Below are positions 24,875-32,391 of a stretch of 64,000 nt of DNA, in pieces; position 1 is the first letter of the stretch; every line of letters starts with the position of its first letter. A program made the position numbers and the translations under genes. The notes beneath the pieces were generated by a model, which did no database searches, was not told the origin of the DNA, and saw only the letters and a list, made by a program, of their open reading frames with translations. The stretch spans positions 781,083 to 845,082 of the forward strand of contig NZ_JANHAW010000001.1 in assembly GCF_024464595.1 (NCBI RefSeq), written 5' to 3'. The DNA is from Halobellus litoreus (GTDB taxonomy: Archaea > Halobacteriota > Halobacteria > Halobacteriales > Haloferacaceae).

Positions 24875-24886
24875 GCCCCGACCCAT
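24875..24886 (+). repeat. Candidate attR: 12-bp partial copy of tRNA-Val 3' end
   Basis: GCCCCGACCCAT matches the last 12 bases of the repeat at the tRNA. Upstream of it the match breaks (ACG instead of TCC). Short, but its position coincides with the end of the AT-rich segment. Confidence 0.35.
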
Positions 24887-24920
24887 CGTGGCACCCCTCG
24901 CTTTCTCGGTCTCAGCCGCC

Positions 24921-25079
24921 TCAGATATCGACTACGGCGATCAGAACGAGGGTCGTCCCGAGAATACCGAGCACGAATGCGACGAGATCGAACGGAGACA
25001 CGCCGCCAAACAGCGTTCCGAGGAGCACGCCGACGAGCGTGACCTGAATCCCGAGCATCCCGTTCTGGGTGGTGTTCAT
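24921..25079 (-). CDS. Tiny two-helix membrane protein
   Basis: 52 residues (MNTTQNGMLGIQ) consisting almost entirely of two hydrophobic helices (LVGVLLGTLFGGV and LVAFVLGILGTTLVLIAVVDI). Such miniproteins are common in haloarchaea and usually unannotated. The ATG at 25079 is the only one giving a sensible N-terminus. Confidence 0.5.
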   Translation of the reverse strand: MNTTQNGMLGIQVTLVGVLLGTLFGGVSPFDLVAFVLGILGTTLVLIAVVDI

Positions 25080-25174
25080 ATAGCCGAGTCGATGGCGAAG
25101 AACCACTTCAACCCGGGTGAAAGAGAACTGTGTTCCGACATCGGGAGCCAGCGGCAGCGGGACGTCTCCTTCCG

Positions 25175-25585
25175 TCAGCCCGACTGCAGGAGGAATTTGA
25201 TGTTTTGTGAGTCGTCCACAACGATCCAGAGCGGAGCACGCTCGACTGTCGGATCCGTCCACTCGAACGTTTCACTCGGTCCGTTCTCGATCGCCACCGC
25301 AACCGTATAGTCGGTATTCGTCGGGAGTTTCGAGTCGTTCACCGGATCGATCTGCTCGTGTGGGGCCAGTTCGAGCGTCCGTGCCGTGTGGGGCTCGTCG
25401 GCGTCACTCGGCGTGATGCTGACCTCGACCGTTTTCGCCTCACTGGCAGCGTTGTGGACGATGACGTCCGTTGCACCCGTTTGATCCCACAGCGTCGAAC
25501 ACCCGGCGAGGGCTGCAGTCCCAGCCGTCGCGATCATCGAGAGGGCCTGCCGGCGTCGCAAGCGCGCTGAAGCACGTTCGACCAT
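25175..25585 (-). CDS. Tat-exported lipoprotein with beta-sandwich domain
   Basis: 136 residues. RRRQALSMIATAGTAALAGC combines a twin-arginine signal with a lipobox (LAGC), so it is exported folded and lipid-anchored outside the membrane. The rest (VIVHNAASEAKTVEVSITP, HTARTLELAPHEQ, NTDYTVAVAIENGPSETFEW, APLWIVVDDSQNIKF) is a small all-beta domain seen in many haloarchaeal surface lipoproteins. ATG 25585 places the Arg pair correctly, and a longer frame from 25627 would bury it. Function unknown. Confidence 0.75.
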   Translation of the reverse strand: MVERASARLRRRQALSMIATAGTAALAGCSTLWDQTGATDVIVHNAASEAKTVEVSITPSDADEPHTARTLELAPHEQIDPVNDSKLPTNTDYTVAVAIENGPSETFEWTDPTVERAPLWIVVDDSQNIKFLLQSG

Positions 25586-25858
25586 CCGGTGCCCGAGTAG
25601 CACCGGTATGGGGATAGTAATTTGCATCAGTCTCCCGGCCAGCGGGGAAGCGAGCGACCAGTTCCGCGGGGGAAAGTTCGATTCCGAGGAAGGCTCGAAT
25701 CGGGGACGCGACGGCCACAGTCCCACGCGGACAGGCAGGCGAACTGAGTCGGTCGGGGGTTGATACCCTCGGTGTCTCACCTCGCAGTGGGGAGGCCACG
25801 AGCACGCGGTCGGCGTCCGACGGAAGCGTAATCCGCCGGAGGCGTGTACACACAGTCG

Positions 25859-26071
25859 ATGACCGAGCCGGTGGTGCTGCTGTTGGTCGGCGCCCTGCTC
25901 GTCCAGCTTCCGCTCGGTGTCGTGATGTATTTCGACGCGAAACGACTCAACCTGAAAGATCCCGAACTGTACTGGCTCGGCGTCGTCGTCCCCACAGCTG
26001 GCTTCGTCGTGATTCTGTACTACTTCTCGAAGCGACGGGACCTTCCGAAGGAGTGCGAAACGGACTCGTAG
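25859..26071 (+). CDS. Small two-helix membrane protein
   Basis: 70 residues (MTEPVVLLLVG). Helix 1 (VVLLLVGALLVQLPLGVVMYF), the polar loop DAKRLNLKDPELYW, helix 2 (LGVVVPTAGFVVILYYF) and a charged tail. The DAKRLxLxxPELYWLG motif recurs in short haloarchaeal membrane proteins of unknown function. ATG 25859 preferred over GTG 25844. Confidence 0.65.
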   Translation: MTEPVVLLLVGALLVQLPLGVVMYFDAKRLNLKDPELYWLGVVVPTAGFVVILYYFSKRRDLPKECETDS

Positions 26072-26301
26072 ACCGGATCAATTCGACAGTCCCGGTCCGG
26101 GCGAAAAGGCCCAAGTCGACTTCCGACGGTCTCGAAATCGACATCCCGTTTGCGGGCTCGAACGGCAAGGTCGGCGCGGCGGCACCGCCGACCCGCTCGC
26201 CGGCCGTTCAGCGGAGAAGAACCCCGTCCGCGGCCCGCCCGCAGTCCGACATCACCGCACGCGGCCAGAACTGATAGGTCGATACGATCACACACGTCGG
26301 T

Positions 26302-26775
26302 ATGCAGCTCTTGCAGGTGTCCGCTCCGTTGGCCGTCCCGTCGCTGTTTCTGATCGGGATCGGCGCTGGCATCGTCGCGACGCTCGTGATGGACGTCGTG
26401 ATGGCACGCATCGACGAGGGCGAGACGCCCCCGAAAATCGCCAGCGGAGTGTTGACCGACACGCGGCCCGACCGGGCGCCGGAGCGACTGGCGGCGGTCG
26501 TCCACTACGTCGCCGGGACGCTCACCGGCCCGCTGTTCGTCTGGCTGTACCTCACGGCGTCCGTCCCTCTCGGCGCGGGTGCCGTCGCGGTCGTCGCTGC
26601 CGCCGTCGCCTGCTACCCGCTGATGGTCGGATTCTTCGCGCTGGTCGTCCTCCCGCGCTCTCGGGGGCTGTCCCGCCAGCGACTGTCCGCGATCCGGCGC
26701 GCCTGGAGCGTCGAGGCGGCGGTTTACCTGCTCGTGCTCGCCCCGCTCGTCGGCGGTTCGGCGACGCTCCTGTGA
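26302..26775 (+). CDS. Four-helix membrane protein of unknown function
   Basis: 157 residues with helices at about 14-35, 66-87, 91-117 and 137-155. A conserved-looking loop (VMARIDEGETPPKIASGVLTDTRPDRAPERLAAVVHY split over the first loop) is cytoplasmic by charge. No named family recognised. ATG at 26302 follows a TATA-like GATACGATC by about 20 bp. Confidence 0.65.
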   Translation: MQLLQVSAPLAVPSLFLIGIGAGIVATLVMDVVMARIDEGETPPKIASGVLTDTRPDRAPERLAAVVHYVAGTLTGPLFVWLYLTASVPLGAGAVAVVAAAVACYPLMVGFFALVVLPRSRGLSRQRLSAIRRAWSVEAAVYLLVLAPLVGGSATLL

Positions 26776-26884
26776 ACGATCACCGCGGGACCTGAGCGGT
26801 GCTTCGTCGTCCGTCGCGTGACGTTGCGTGTCTGTCTCAGGCAGAAGACCGTTATGCGTCCGTCACTGTACCGTCTGATCGAAG

Positions 26885-27226
26885 ATGGGACGATCCATCG
26901 AGATATCTGGCAAGTCAGTCGTCTACCTCTTTTATGCGTCCTCGTTGGCGATAGTTCCACTCGCGGCTTACTTCGTGGTGTGGCCGCTCGATACCCGTAC
27001 CAGCGTTCTCGTGGCCGTCCTCCTGACGGCTTTGGTCGTCGTGGCGGTCGCCGACCTGTGGTACTGGCGGAGCGGCAAACTTCGCGAGCACCTCAACGCG
27101 GCTACGAAGCGGGACCTCCCGTACGACATCACGTACGACCCGAGTGCGGATCCCGGGCAAGCGGCCAAACAGCGGTGGATGAAGTCGATCCGTCGCTTGT
27201 CAGACGAGGACGACGAGGAGCGCTGA
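26885..27226 (+). CDS. Two-helix membrane protein with cytoplasmic tail
   Basis: 113 residues: helices at about 12-33 and 40-60 (SVLVAVLLTALVVVAVADLWYW), followed by about 50 polar residues (KRDLPYDITYDPSADPGQAAKQRWMKSIRRL) and an acidic end. No family recognised. The following 308 bp up to the reductase gene contain nothing I can support as a gene. Confidence 0.6.
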   Translation: MGRSIEISGKSVVYLFYASSLAIVPLAAYFVVWPLDTRTSVLVAVLLTALVVVAVADLWYWRSGKLREHLNAATKRDLPYDITYDPSADPGQAAKQRWMKSIRRLSDEDDEER

Positions 27227-27534
27227 CCGCTCGGGTACCTGGCTCCACCGATTCCCGTCGGGCGGGACCTCTCGCCTCGAACCCGCCGACACGCACAGAT
27301 GTGTCGGCTCGACGACGAACTCACCCCGTCGAAGCGGCTCTCCGCCTCGATGGAGTGGGGCCCCGAGAGCACACCAATCGTCGACGCCCTCGGTGGCCGC
27401 AGGCCACTCGTGTAATTGGATACCTCCTGAAACGCTTCGAGCGAAGTGCCGAGATCACCCACCTGCGAGGCGAAGGTGAAAGAGACGCCCCCTGGTACCC
27501 GAAGCCTCATTGCCGCCACGAGCCGAGACGGTGC

Positions 27535-28545
27535 GTGGAAGATACAAACCGTCGCTGGTACTTCGTCGAGCGGCCAGCAGGTGAACCGGACGCGGACAGC
27601 TTCGATCTGAGAACCGAGGACGTGCCGGAACCCGACGACGGTGAACTTCTCGTCCGGGTGGCGTATCTCTCTGTCGACCCGTATATGCGCGGACGAATGC
27701 GAGACAGCGAGTCGTACGCGGAGCCGTGGGACGTCGGGGACGTACTGAAGGGCGGCGTCGTCGGCGAAGTCGTCGAGAGCAACAGCGAGCGGTACGACGC
27801 CGGCGACTACGTCACTGGGCAGGGGACGTGGGCCGACTACAGTGTCCTCCAGGCGGACGACGTCGCCCCTGTCGATCCCGAAGTCGCCGATCTGCCGGCC
27901 TATCTCGGCGTTCTCGGGATGCCGGGGCGAACGGCGTACTTCGGATTGCTCGACGTCGGCGACCCCAACCCCGGCGACACCGTCGTCGTTTCCGGGGCGG
28001 CGGGCGCGGTCGGGTCGGTCGTCGGACAGATTGCGAAGCTAAACGGCTGTCGCGTCGTCGGATTCGCCGGGTCCGACGAGAAGACGCGCTGGCTCACGAC
28101 GGATCTCGGATTCGACGCTGCGGTCAATTACAACGCGACCGACGACTACGGGGCTGCGCTCGACGACGTCGCACCGGAGGGCGTCGACGTCTACTTCGAC
28201 AACGTCGGCGGCCCGATCACGGACGCAGTCTTCACGAAATTGAATCTCGACGCTCGCGTGGCCGTCTGCGGCCAAATCGCTCACTACAACGACGAAAGCG
28301 TCCCGACGGGGCCTCGAAAGCTGCCGCTGCTCATCGCTCCGCGCGCGAAAGTCCAGGGCCTCCTCGTCGCGGATTACGCGACCCGGTTCGGAGAGGCGAG
28401 CGAACGGCTCGCAACGTGGGTCGCGAGCGGCGAGATCGATCACCGTGAAACGGTCGTCGAAGGGCTGGAGAACGCGCCGGACGCGTTTCTCGGGCTCTTC
28501 TCCGGCGACAACATCGGGAAGCAAGTCGTCCGAGTGACGGAGTGA
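27535..28545 (+). CDS. NADP-dependent medium-chain reductase (zinc-free, CurA/leukotriene-B4-dehydrogenase type)
   Basis: 336 residues. Start GTG 27535 gives MEDTNRRWYFVERPAGEPD, the usual N-terminus of this group. VAYLSVDPYMRGRM and the absence of zinc ligands put it in the zinc-independent MDR branch that reduces alpha,beta-unsaturated ketones and quinones. The Rossmann motif is VVVSGAAGAVGSVVGQIAKLNGCRVVGFAGS. YFDNVGG and CGQIAHYN are further group markers. It is monocistronic. Substrate cannot be told from sequence. Confidence 0.9.
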   Translation: MEDTNRRWYFVERPAGEPDADSFDLRTEDVPEPDDGELLVRVAYLSVDPYMRGRMRDSESYAEPWDVGDVLKGGVVGEVVESNSERYDAGDYVTGQGTWADYSVLQADDVAPVDPEVADLPAYLGVLGMPGRTAYFGLLDVGDPNPGDTVVVSGAAGAVGSVVGQIAKLNGCRVVGFAGSDEKTRWLTTDLGFDAAVNYNATDDYGAALDDVAPEGVDVYFDNVGGPITDAVFTKLNLDARVAVCGQIAHYNDESVPTGPRKLPLLIAPRAKVQGLLVADYATRFGEASERLATWVASGEIDHRETVVEGLENAPDAFLGLFSGDNIGKQVVRVTE

Positions 28546-28666
28546 CCACGCCGTAGCCGCGCGGCGCCGCCACGTACGTGGTGCACCTCGATCGCGGTGC
28601 TCGGTTGCGGTCCGTACGAGGCGATCGCACACGGGGGATTTTATTCACACGGGACGTGCACCAGGT

Positions 28667-29056
28667 ATGTCCGAACGGAACGTGCTCGGCGGGGAACTCG
28701 CCACCTGTAGCGCCGACCCGACGACCGGCTTCGAGCGAGACGGGTGCTGTGGAACGCATCCCGACGATCGGGGGCGACACGAACTCTGTGCGGTGATGAC
28801 CGAGGAGTTTCTGACGTTCAGCGAGGCGCGGGGCAACGACCTCGTGACGCCGCGTCCGGAGTTCCAGTTTCCCGGACTGACGCCGGGCGATCGCTGGTGT
28901 CTCTGTCTCGGACGGTGGGTCGAGGCGCTCGACGCAACACGGACCGAACGCCTCCCCGAAACGACCGTCCCGCCCGTCGTCCTCGAAGCGACGAACGAGG
29001 CGGTGTTGGATTCGGTGGAACTGGAGACGCTCGAAACCCACGCCTACGACGTATGA
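28667..29056 (+). CDS. DUF2237 family protein
   Basis: 129 residues. NVLGGELATCS, TGFERDGCCGTHPDDRGRHELCAVMTEEFL, FPGLTPGDRWCLCLGRWVEAL and VVLEATNE are the DUF2237 signatures, with four or five conserved Cys. A TATA box (GATTTTATTC, about 28638) is 26-27 bp from the ATG, indicating a leaderless message. The function of the family is unknown. It is translationally coupled (ATGA) to the following gene. Confidence 0.88.
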   Translation: MSERNVLGGELATCSADPTTGFERDGCCGTHPDDRGRHELCAVMTEEFLTFSEARGNDLVTPRPEFQFPGLTPGDRWCLCLGRWVEALDATRTERLPETTVPPVVLEATNEAVLDSVELETLETHAYDV

Positions 29057-29316
29057 CCAGTGATCCGCAGACAGAACTGTACGAGTGCCTCGCGGCGACG
29101 GCCGAACTCCCCGTCGAGCGGACCGCGAGTCGCCTGTTGGGTGAGGCCCAGGCGGTCGCCGCGGACGTCCGCGACATCGACGATCCCGCAGTCGTCGCCA
29201 AACGGGCCGAAATCGTCAGCGACCTGCTCGCGGAGATCGACGAGACCGGACATCCGGACGCGGACGAGTACGTGGCACGGGCCCGAGATCTCGCTGCGCA
29301 GATCGCCGAGCGCTGA
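29053..29316 (+). CDS. Small helical acidic protein coupled to DUF2237
   Basis: 87 residues, wholly soluble and predicted all-helical (YECLAATAELPVERTASRLLGEAQAV, VAKRAEIVSDLLAEIDE, DEYVARARDLAAQIAER). It overlaps the DUF2237 stop by 4 bp. No known family recognised, but coupling suggests a functional pair. Confidence 0.65.
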   Translation: MTSDPQTELYECLAATAELPVERTASRLLGEAQAVAADVRDIDDPAVVAKRAEIVSDLLAEIDETGHPDADEYVARARDLAAQIAER

Positions 29317-29335
29317 CGGCTATCGGCCGCGCCGC

Positions 29336-29357
29336 GTTTCCGGAAGTTTCCGGAGAC
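29336..29357 (+). promoter_or_regulatory. Direct pair of GTTTCCGGA boxes upstream of orc
   Basis: GTTTCCGGAA followed immediately by GTTTCCGGAG, two copies at exactly 10-bp (one helical turn) spacing, 120-140 bp before the orc start. The same core occurs closer to the orc promoter and in the recA-like and polB promoters. Confidence 0.55.
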
Positions 29358-29415
29358 GGCCCGCTTCAACGAAGAAACCGCTGGACGGAGACGACTCCCG
29401 ACTCCTCGAGGCGTC

Positions 29416-29448
29416 GATTTCCGGAAACGTCGCAGTCATCCTTTAGTG
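29416..29448 (+). promoter_or_regulatory. orc promoter: TTTCCGGAAA palindrome plus TATA
   Basis: The perfect 10-bp palindrome TTTCCGGAAA (29418-29427) lies with its CCGGAA 21-22 bp before the TATA-like CTTTAGTG (29441-29448). TATA to ATG is about 33 bp, so the leader is very short. The CCGGAA-to-TATA spacing equals that of the proximal box in the polB and recA-like promoters. Confidence 0.55.
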
Positions 29449-29477
29449 AACGCACCCGAAACCACCGTCCCGAAGCG

Positions 29478-30494
29478 ATGATCCGCGATGCTCGAGTGCT
29501 CCGCGCCGGCTTCGTCCCTCGCGAGGTCGAGCATCGCGACGCCGAAGTGAATCACCTCTCCAGCGTCCTCGAACCGATCACGAACGGCGAGCCGGCCGAC
29601 ACCGCCGTCGTCACCGGACCGAGCGGCGCGGGCAAGACCTGCATCGCGAAGTTCGTCATCGAGCGCCTTCGCGAGGAGGCGCTGGACGTCGAAGCGACCT
29701 ACGTGAACTGCTGGCGGAACTACACCCGGTTTCGGACGCTGTATCAGATCCTCGACGACCTCGGGCGGACGATCGACATCCACCGGCAGTCGACGCCCCA
29801 CGACGAACTCGTCGATCGGCTCCAGCGGTTCGACGATTCCCGGACGGTCGTGATCCTCGACGAGGCCGACCAGCTCGAAGATCCCGGTCTCATCTACGAC
29901 CTGCACAGCCTTCCGCAGTTCGCCGTGGTCTGCATCGCCAACGAGGAAGCGGAACTGTTCAGCCGCGTCGACGACCGCCTCGTGAGCCGTCTCCGCGCCA
30001 GCGAACGCGTCCGGATGGACAACTACCACGACGAGCAGCTCTTCGACATCCTGAAGGCTCGGGTCAGGTGGGGCCTCGAACCGGACGTGATCACCGACGA
30101 TCAACTGTTTCGGATCGCCGACGCGGCCGCCGGCGACGCCAGGCTGGCGATCGGCATCCTCCGTACAGCCGCGAGTCACGCCGACCGAGAGAATCGGGAT
30201 CAGATCACCGACGAAATGCTCTTCGACGCTGCCGAGGACAGCCGCGCCCGAATCCGCCAGAAGAGCCTCGAATCGCTCACGCCGCACCAACGAGCGGTCT
30301 ACGAGATCCTAGGCGAGCACGGCCCGCTGGCCCCGACCGAGATCTACGACCGCTACGTGGACGTCGTCGAGGACCCGCGAACGAAACGCACCGTTCGAAC
30401 GTACCTCTCGAAGATGGAGCAGTACAACCTCCTGGAGGCCGAGGGGACGAGTCGCGATCGGGAGTACGCCGCCGTCGACGGTGACCTCGACTGA
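29478..30494 (+). CDS. Orc1/Cdc6 family AAA+ protein
   Basis: 338 residues, shorter than typical haloarchaeal Orc1 (about 400). AAA+ domain: Walker A GPSGAGKT (47-54), Walker B VVILDEAD (124-131), sensor 1 in VVCIANE, Arg finger region VSRLRASERVRM, sensor 2 GDARLAIGILRTAA. The C-terminal winged helix starts LTPHQRAVYEILGEHGPLAPTEIYDRY and binds DNA. The family initiates replication. In Sulfolobus the Orc1-2 paralogue instead acts as a transcription factor in the DNA-damage response. Its own promoter and those of the nearby recA-like and polB genes share CCGGAA boxes, so a regulatory role is plausible. An origin-binding role cannot be excluded. Confidence 0.88.
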   Translation: MIRDARVLRAGFVPREVEHRDAEVNHLSSVLEPITNGEPADTAVVTGPSGAGKTCIAKFVIERLREEALDVEATYVNCWRNYTRFRTLYQILDDLGRTIDIHRQSTPHDELVDRLQRFDDSRTVVILDEADQLEDPGLIYDLHSLPQFAVVCIANEEAELFSRVDDRLVSRLRASERVRMDNYHDEQLFDILKARVRWGLEPDVITDDQLFRIADAAAGDARLAIGILRTAASHADRENRDQITDEMLFDAAEDSRARIRQKSLESLTPHQRAVYEILGEHGPLAPTEIYDRYVDVVEDPRTKRTVRTYLSKMEQYNLLEAEGTSRDREYAAVDGDLD

Positions 30495-30729
30495 GAGATG
30501 GGGTCGCGCTCCGGAGCCACTGCAGCGGTGTCGCCGCGCTATTTTCCCAGCAAGCAGTGCGAGACGGAGTGAAGTCCACTGGATATCGATCGCCACGAAA
30601 CAACTGTGGTGGCAGAAATATTACCAGATATTATCATCAATAATAATTAACTACCTCGTCACCGTACGCACCGCGAGGAGGCACTATGATAGAGAGCAGC
30701 GAAACGGCGAACGGGACGGGTGATACGCT
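30495..30729. other. AT-rich segment downstream of orc
   Basis: Bases about 30608-30655 are the most AT-rich in the neighbourhood, with an imperfect inverted repeat (AATATTACCAGATATT). TCCACTGGA at about 30575-30583 resembles the dyad of haloarchaeal origin recognition boxes. Only one such box is seen, so an origin is possible but weakly supported. The AT-rich DNA may simply be the promoter of the next frame. Confidence 0.3.
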
Positions 30730-31026
30730 GTGATACTACCTAACCCGTTTCGGGCAGCAAAAAAACTCGGGAAAGGCGTTGGTTCCTTGGTGTTCGGTAG
30801 TCGCGACCGACGGCGCGATCGGGGGGATCGCGAACGTCGGGACGATCGAAGGAGCCGAGACGATCGAAGGAGCCGGGACCGCCGGGACGAACCGTCACCA
30901 CGGCGACGGGATCACCGAACGGACGACCGCCGGCGGGACCGAGACGAGCGCGACCGGACACGGATCAGGAGTCGCAGGGGAAGCGGGTCCGATCGAGACG
31001 AGAGTCGGCGAACGCGGCGCAAGTAG
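30730..31026 (+). CDS. Arg/Asp-rich low-complexity protein (uncertain)
   Basis: 98 codons from a GTG start. The first 24 residues (ILPNPFRAAKKLGKGVGSLVFGS) look like a real amphipathic N-terminus. The rest is RDRRRDRGDRE-type repeat. A tandem 18-bp repeat (30841-30875) encodes part of it. Two other frames are open across the same DNA, so coding is uncertain. The N-terminus and the mix of acidic and basic residues favour this frame. Confidence 0.35.
   Translation: MILPNPFRAAKKLGKGVGSLVFGSRDRRRDRGDRERRDDRRSRDDRRSRDRRDEPSPRRRDHRTDDRRRDRDERDRTRIRSRRGSGSDRDESRRTRRK
30841..30875 (+). repeat. 18-bp tandem repeat, two copies
   Basis: GACGATCGAAGGAGCCGA at 30841-30858 is followed by a second copy at 30859-30875 plus one base. 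It lies within the Arg/Asp-rich frame. Confidence 0.75.
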
Positions 31027-31224
31027 CGCCGAGACCGCCTTGCAGACCGCTTTTGGAGCGACACGTCCCTCCCAGTGAGGGAGATGTGAGGCGGAAGCAC
31101 CGCGTCGCTACCTTCGGTCGGTTCGATCTCGGGTGCGTCGGAAGCGAACGATTCGGGTCAGCACACTTTCGCTCGCTCAAAAGACGGGTCGTTCTCAGCG
31201 GACGTGGATCCTATCGCTGCGGTT

Positions 31225-32076
31225 CTATCTGCGAGTTTCCATCCGGATGTACAGCAGGAGGATAGCGATCAGATACACCGCCATCCCGCCGACGACGCCC
31301 CACGTCAGAACGTTCGACGGGTCGAAGTTGGCCCAGAAACGGACGGCACCGATCAGAACAAGTGTGAAGCCGAGTATCTGACTTTGGACCAGTATTCGTG
31401 CGGCGCTCCAGCGCGGATCGAGGACGACCGCGCCGTTGACGACACCGAAGAGCGCGAACCACCCCGCCAGAATCCGCGCCGTGAAGGGGGAGACGGTCCA
31501 CGGCCACGAATCGATCATCGGTTGCGGGGCGAGAAACAGACCGATAGCGCTGACTGCGAGGAGCACGCCGAGACCGCCGCCGAGCACCCGCACGGTTCGC
31601 GGAACGCGGGGCTCACTGCCCGTCAGTCCTCCAGTGGCCGTCCGTCGGTTGAGCGCCCAAATTGCCGGGATGAGGACGGGGGTGACTGCGTAGAGGAAGA
31701 CCCAGAGGTCGAACGTGAAGTGACCGTGGTTGAAGTTTCCCCAGTGGAGGACGGTGGCGATAGCCATCAACCAGGTGAAGGTAGCGATTCCGAGGAAGAC
31801 CGGCGCGACCGTGTGCCACTCGTCGACGGTGGAAACGCGATGGAAGAAATACACCCCGGCCCCGTAGCCTGCGCCCATAAGTATCGGCGTCATTTCGGGC
31901 CTGATCGTCCACGCGAAGTACGTCGTGGTCTGACCGGGCAACCCGTAGAGGACCAGAAACGCCGCGGCCAGAAACGGGATGATGAAGCGCGCGACCCATC
32001 GGGTGATCGGGAGGACCTGTCCGTCACGGCGAGGGGGATCCACCGCCCCTCGTAGGACTGCGTTCGGTTTGGTCAT
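31225..32076 (-). CDS. Polytopic membrane protein (about eight helices)
   Basis: 283 residues from ATG 32076 with at least eight hydrophobic segments, for example IIPFLAAAFLVLYGLPG, TPILMGAGYGAGVYFF, VAPVFLGIATFTWLMAIATVLHW, FLYAVTPVLIPAIWAL, LGVLLAVSAIGLFLAPQ, ILAGWFALFGVVNGAVVL and VGGMAVYLIAILLLYI. HWGNFNHGHFTFDLWVFLY has several His that might hold a cofactor. A TATATA (32088-32093) lies only about 14 bp upstream of the ATG, so the true start may be shifted. No family recognised. It is divergent from the recA-like gene. Confidence 0.7.
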   Translation of the reverse strand: MTKPNAVLRGAVDPPRRDGQVLPITRWVARFIIPFLAAAFLVLYGLPGQTTTYFAWTIRPEMTPILMGAGYGAGVYFFHRVSTVDEWHTVAPVFLGIATFTWLMAIATVLHWGNFNHGHFTFDLWVFLYAVTPVLIPAIWALNRRTATGGLTGSEPRVPRTVRVLGGGLGVLLAVSAIGLFLAPQPMIDSWPWTVSPFTARILAGWFALFGVVNGAVVLDPRWSAARILVQSQILGFTLVLIGAVRFWANFDPSNVLTWGVVGGMAVYLIAILLLYIRMETRR

Positions 32077-32332
32077 TGTTACCACGTATATACCGTTCTC
32101 GTTCGGCGTACGAGAGTCTATGCGTTCTCCCCGATTCGAGGACGACATCCCCGGTGTGACGCGGGCGGTTTCTACCAGTTCCGACGGATTTCAACGGAGC
32201 CGTGTATGTGGCTCGGCCGACCGGAGACGGAAGGTCGCGGTCGATACCGTTCTTGGAAACGTTCGCGGAAACGCTCCGGACTCGAGGCAAAGCACCGGAC
32301 GGATCGGCGAACGGGGTCCCGCTACGTCCCAC

Positions 32333-32366
32333 TCCGGAACCCCGGAAACCACACGCCGCGGCTTAT
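32333..32366 (+). promoter_or_regulatory. recA-like gene promoter with paired CCGGAA boxes
   Basis: TCCGGAA (32333-32339), two bases, then CCGGAA (32342-32347), followed at a fixed distance by TTATC (32363-32367). From the first box to TATA it aligns without gaps to the polB promoter (27 of about 35 positions identical). TATA to ATG 32392 is 27 bp, so the message is leaderless. Confidence 0.6.
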
Positions 32367-32391
32367 CGGATCCCGGTGCATCGATGCGGGT

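Larger units (their letters stand above)
19786..24886. mobile_element. Putative genomic island integrated at tRNA-Val
   Basis: About 5.1 kb running from the tRNA-Val 3' end to a 12-bp copy of that end. By eye it is richer in A and T than both flanks (notably 22030-22140 and 23050-24020). It carries halophile signalling proteins rather than housekeeping genes, plus about 1 kb of decayed sequence. No integrase gene is visible, so the element is either a satellite or a remnant. The right boundary is the weaker claim, because the repeat there is short and GC-rich. The repeat at 19909-19926 could instead mark a smaller, earlier event. Confidence 0.4.

Noticed and set aside
29336..29428. TTTCCGGAAA boxes as origin recognition boxes
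   Set aside because: Not fully excluded, but identical boxes at fixed distance from TATA in the recA-like and polB promoters fit transcription control better, and the known haloarchaeal box has a longer dyad with a G-run.
30779..31078. Alternative 99-codon frame over the Arg/Asp-rich region
   Set aside because: Gly/Thr-rich translation typical of a frame shadow; the competing frame has a more protein-like N-terminus, though neither is certain.
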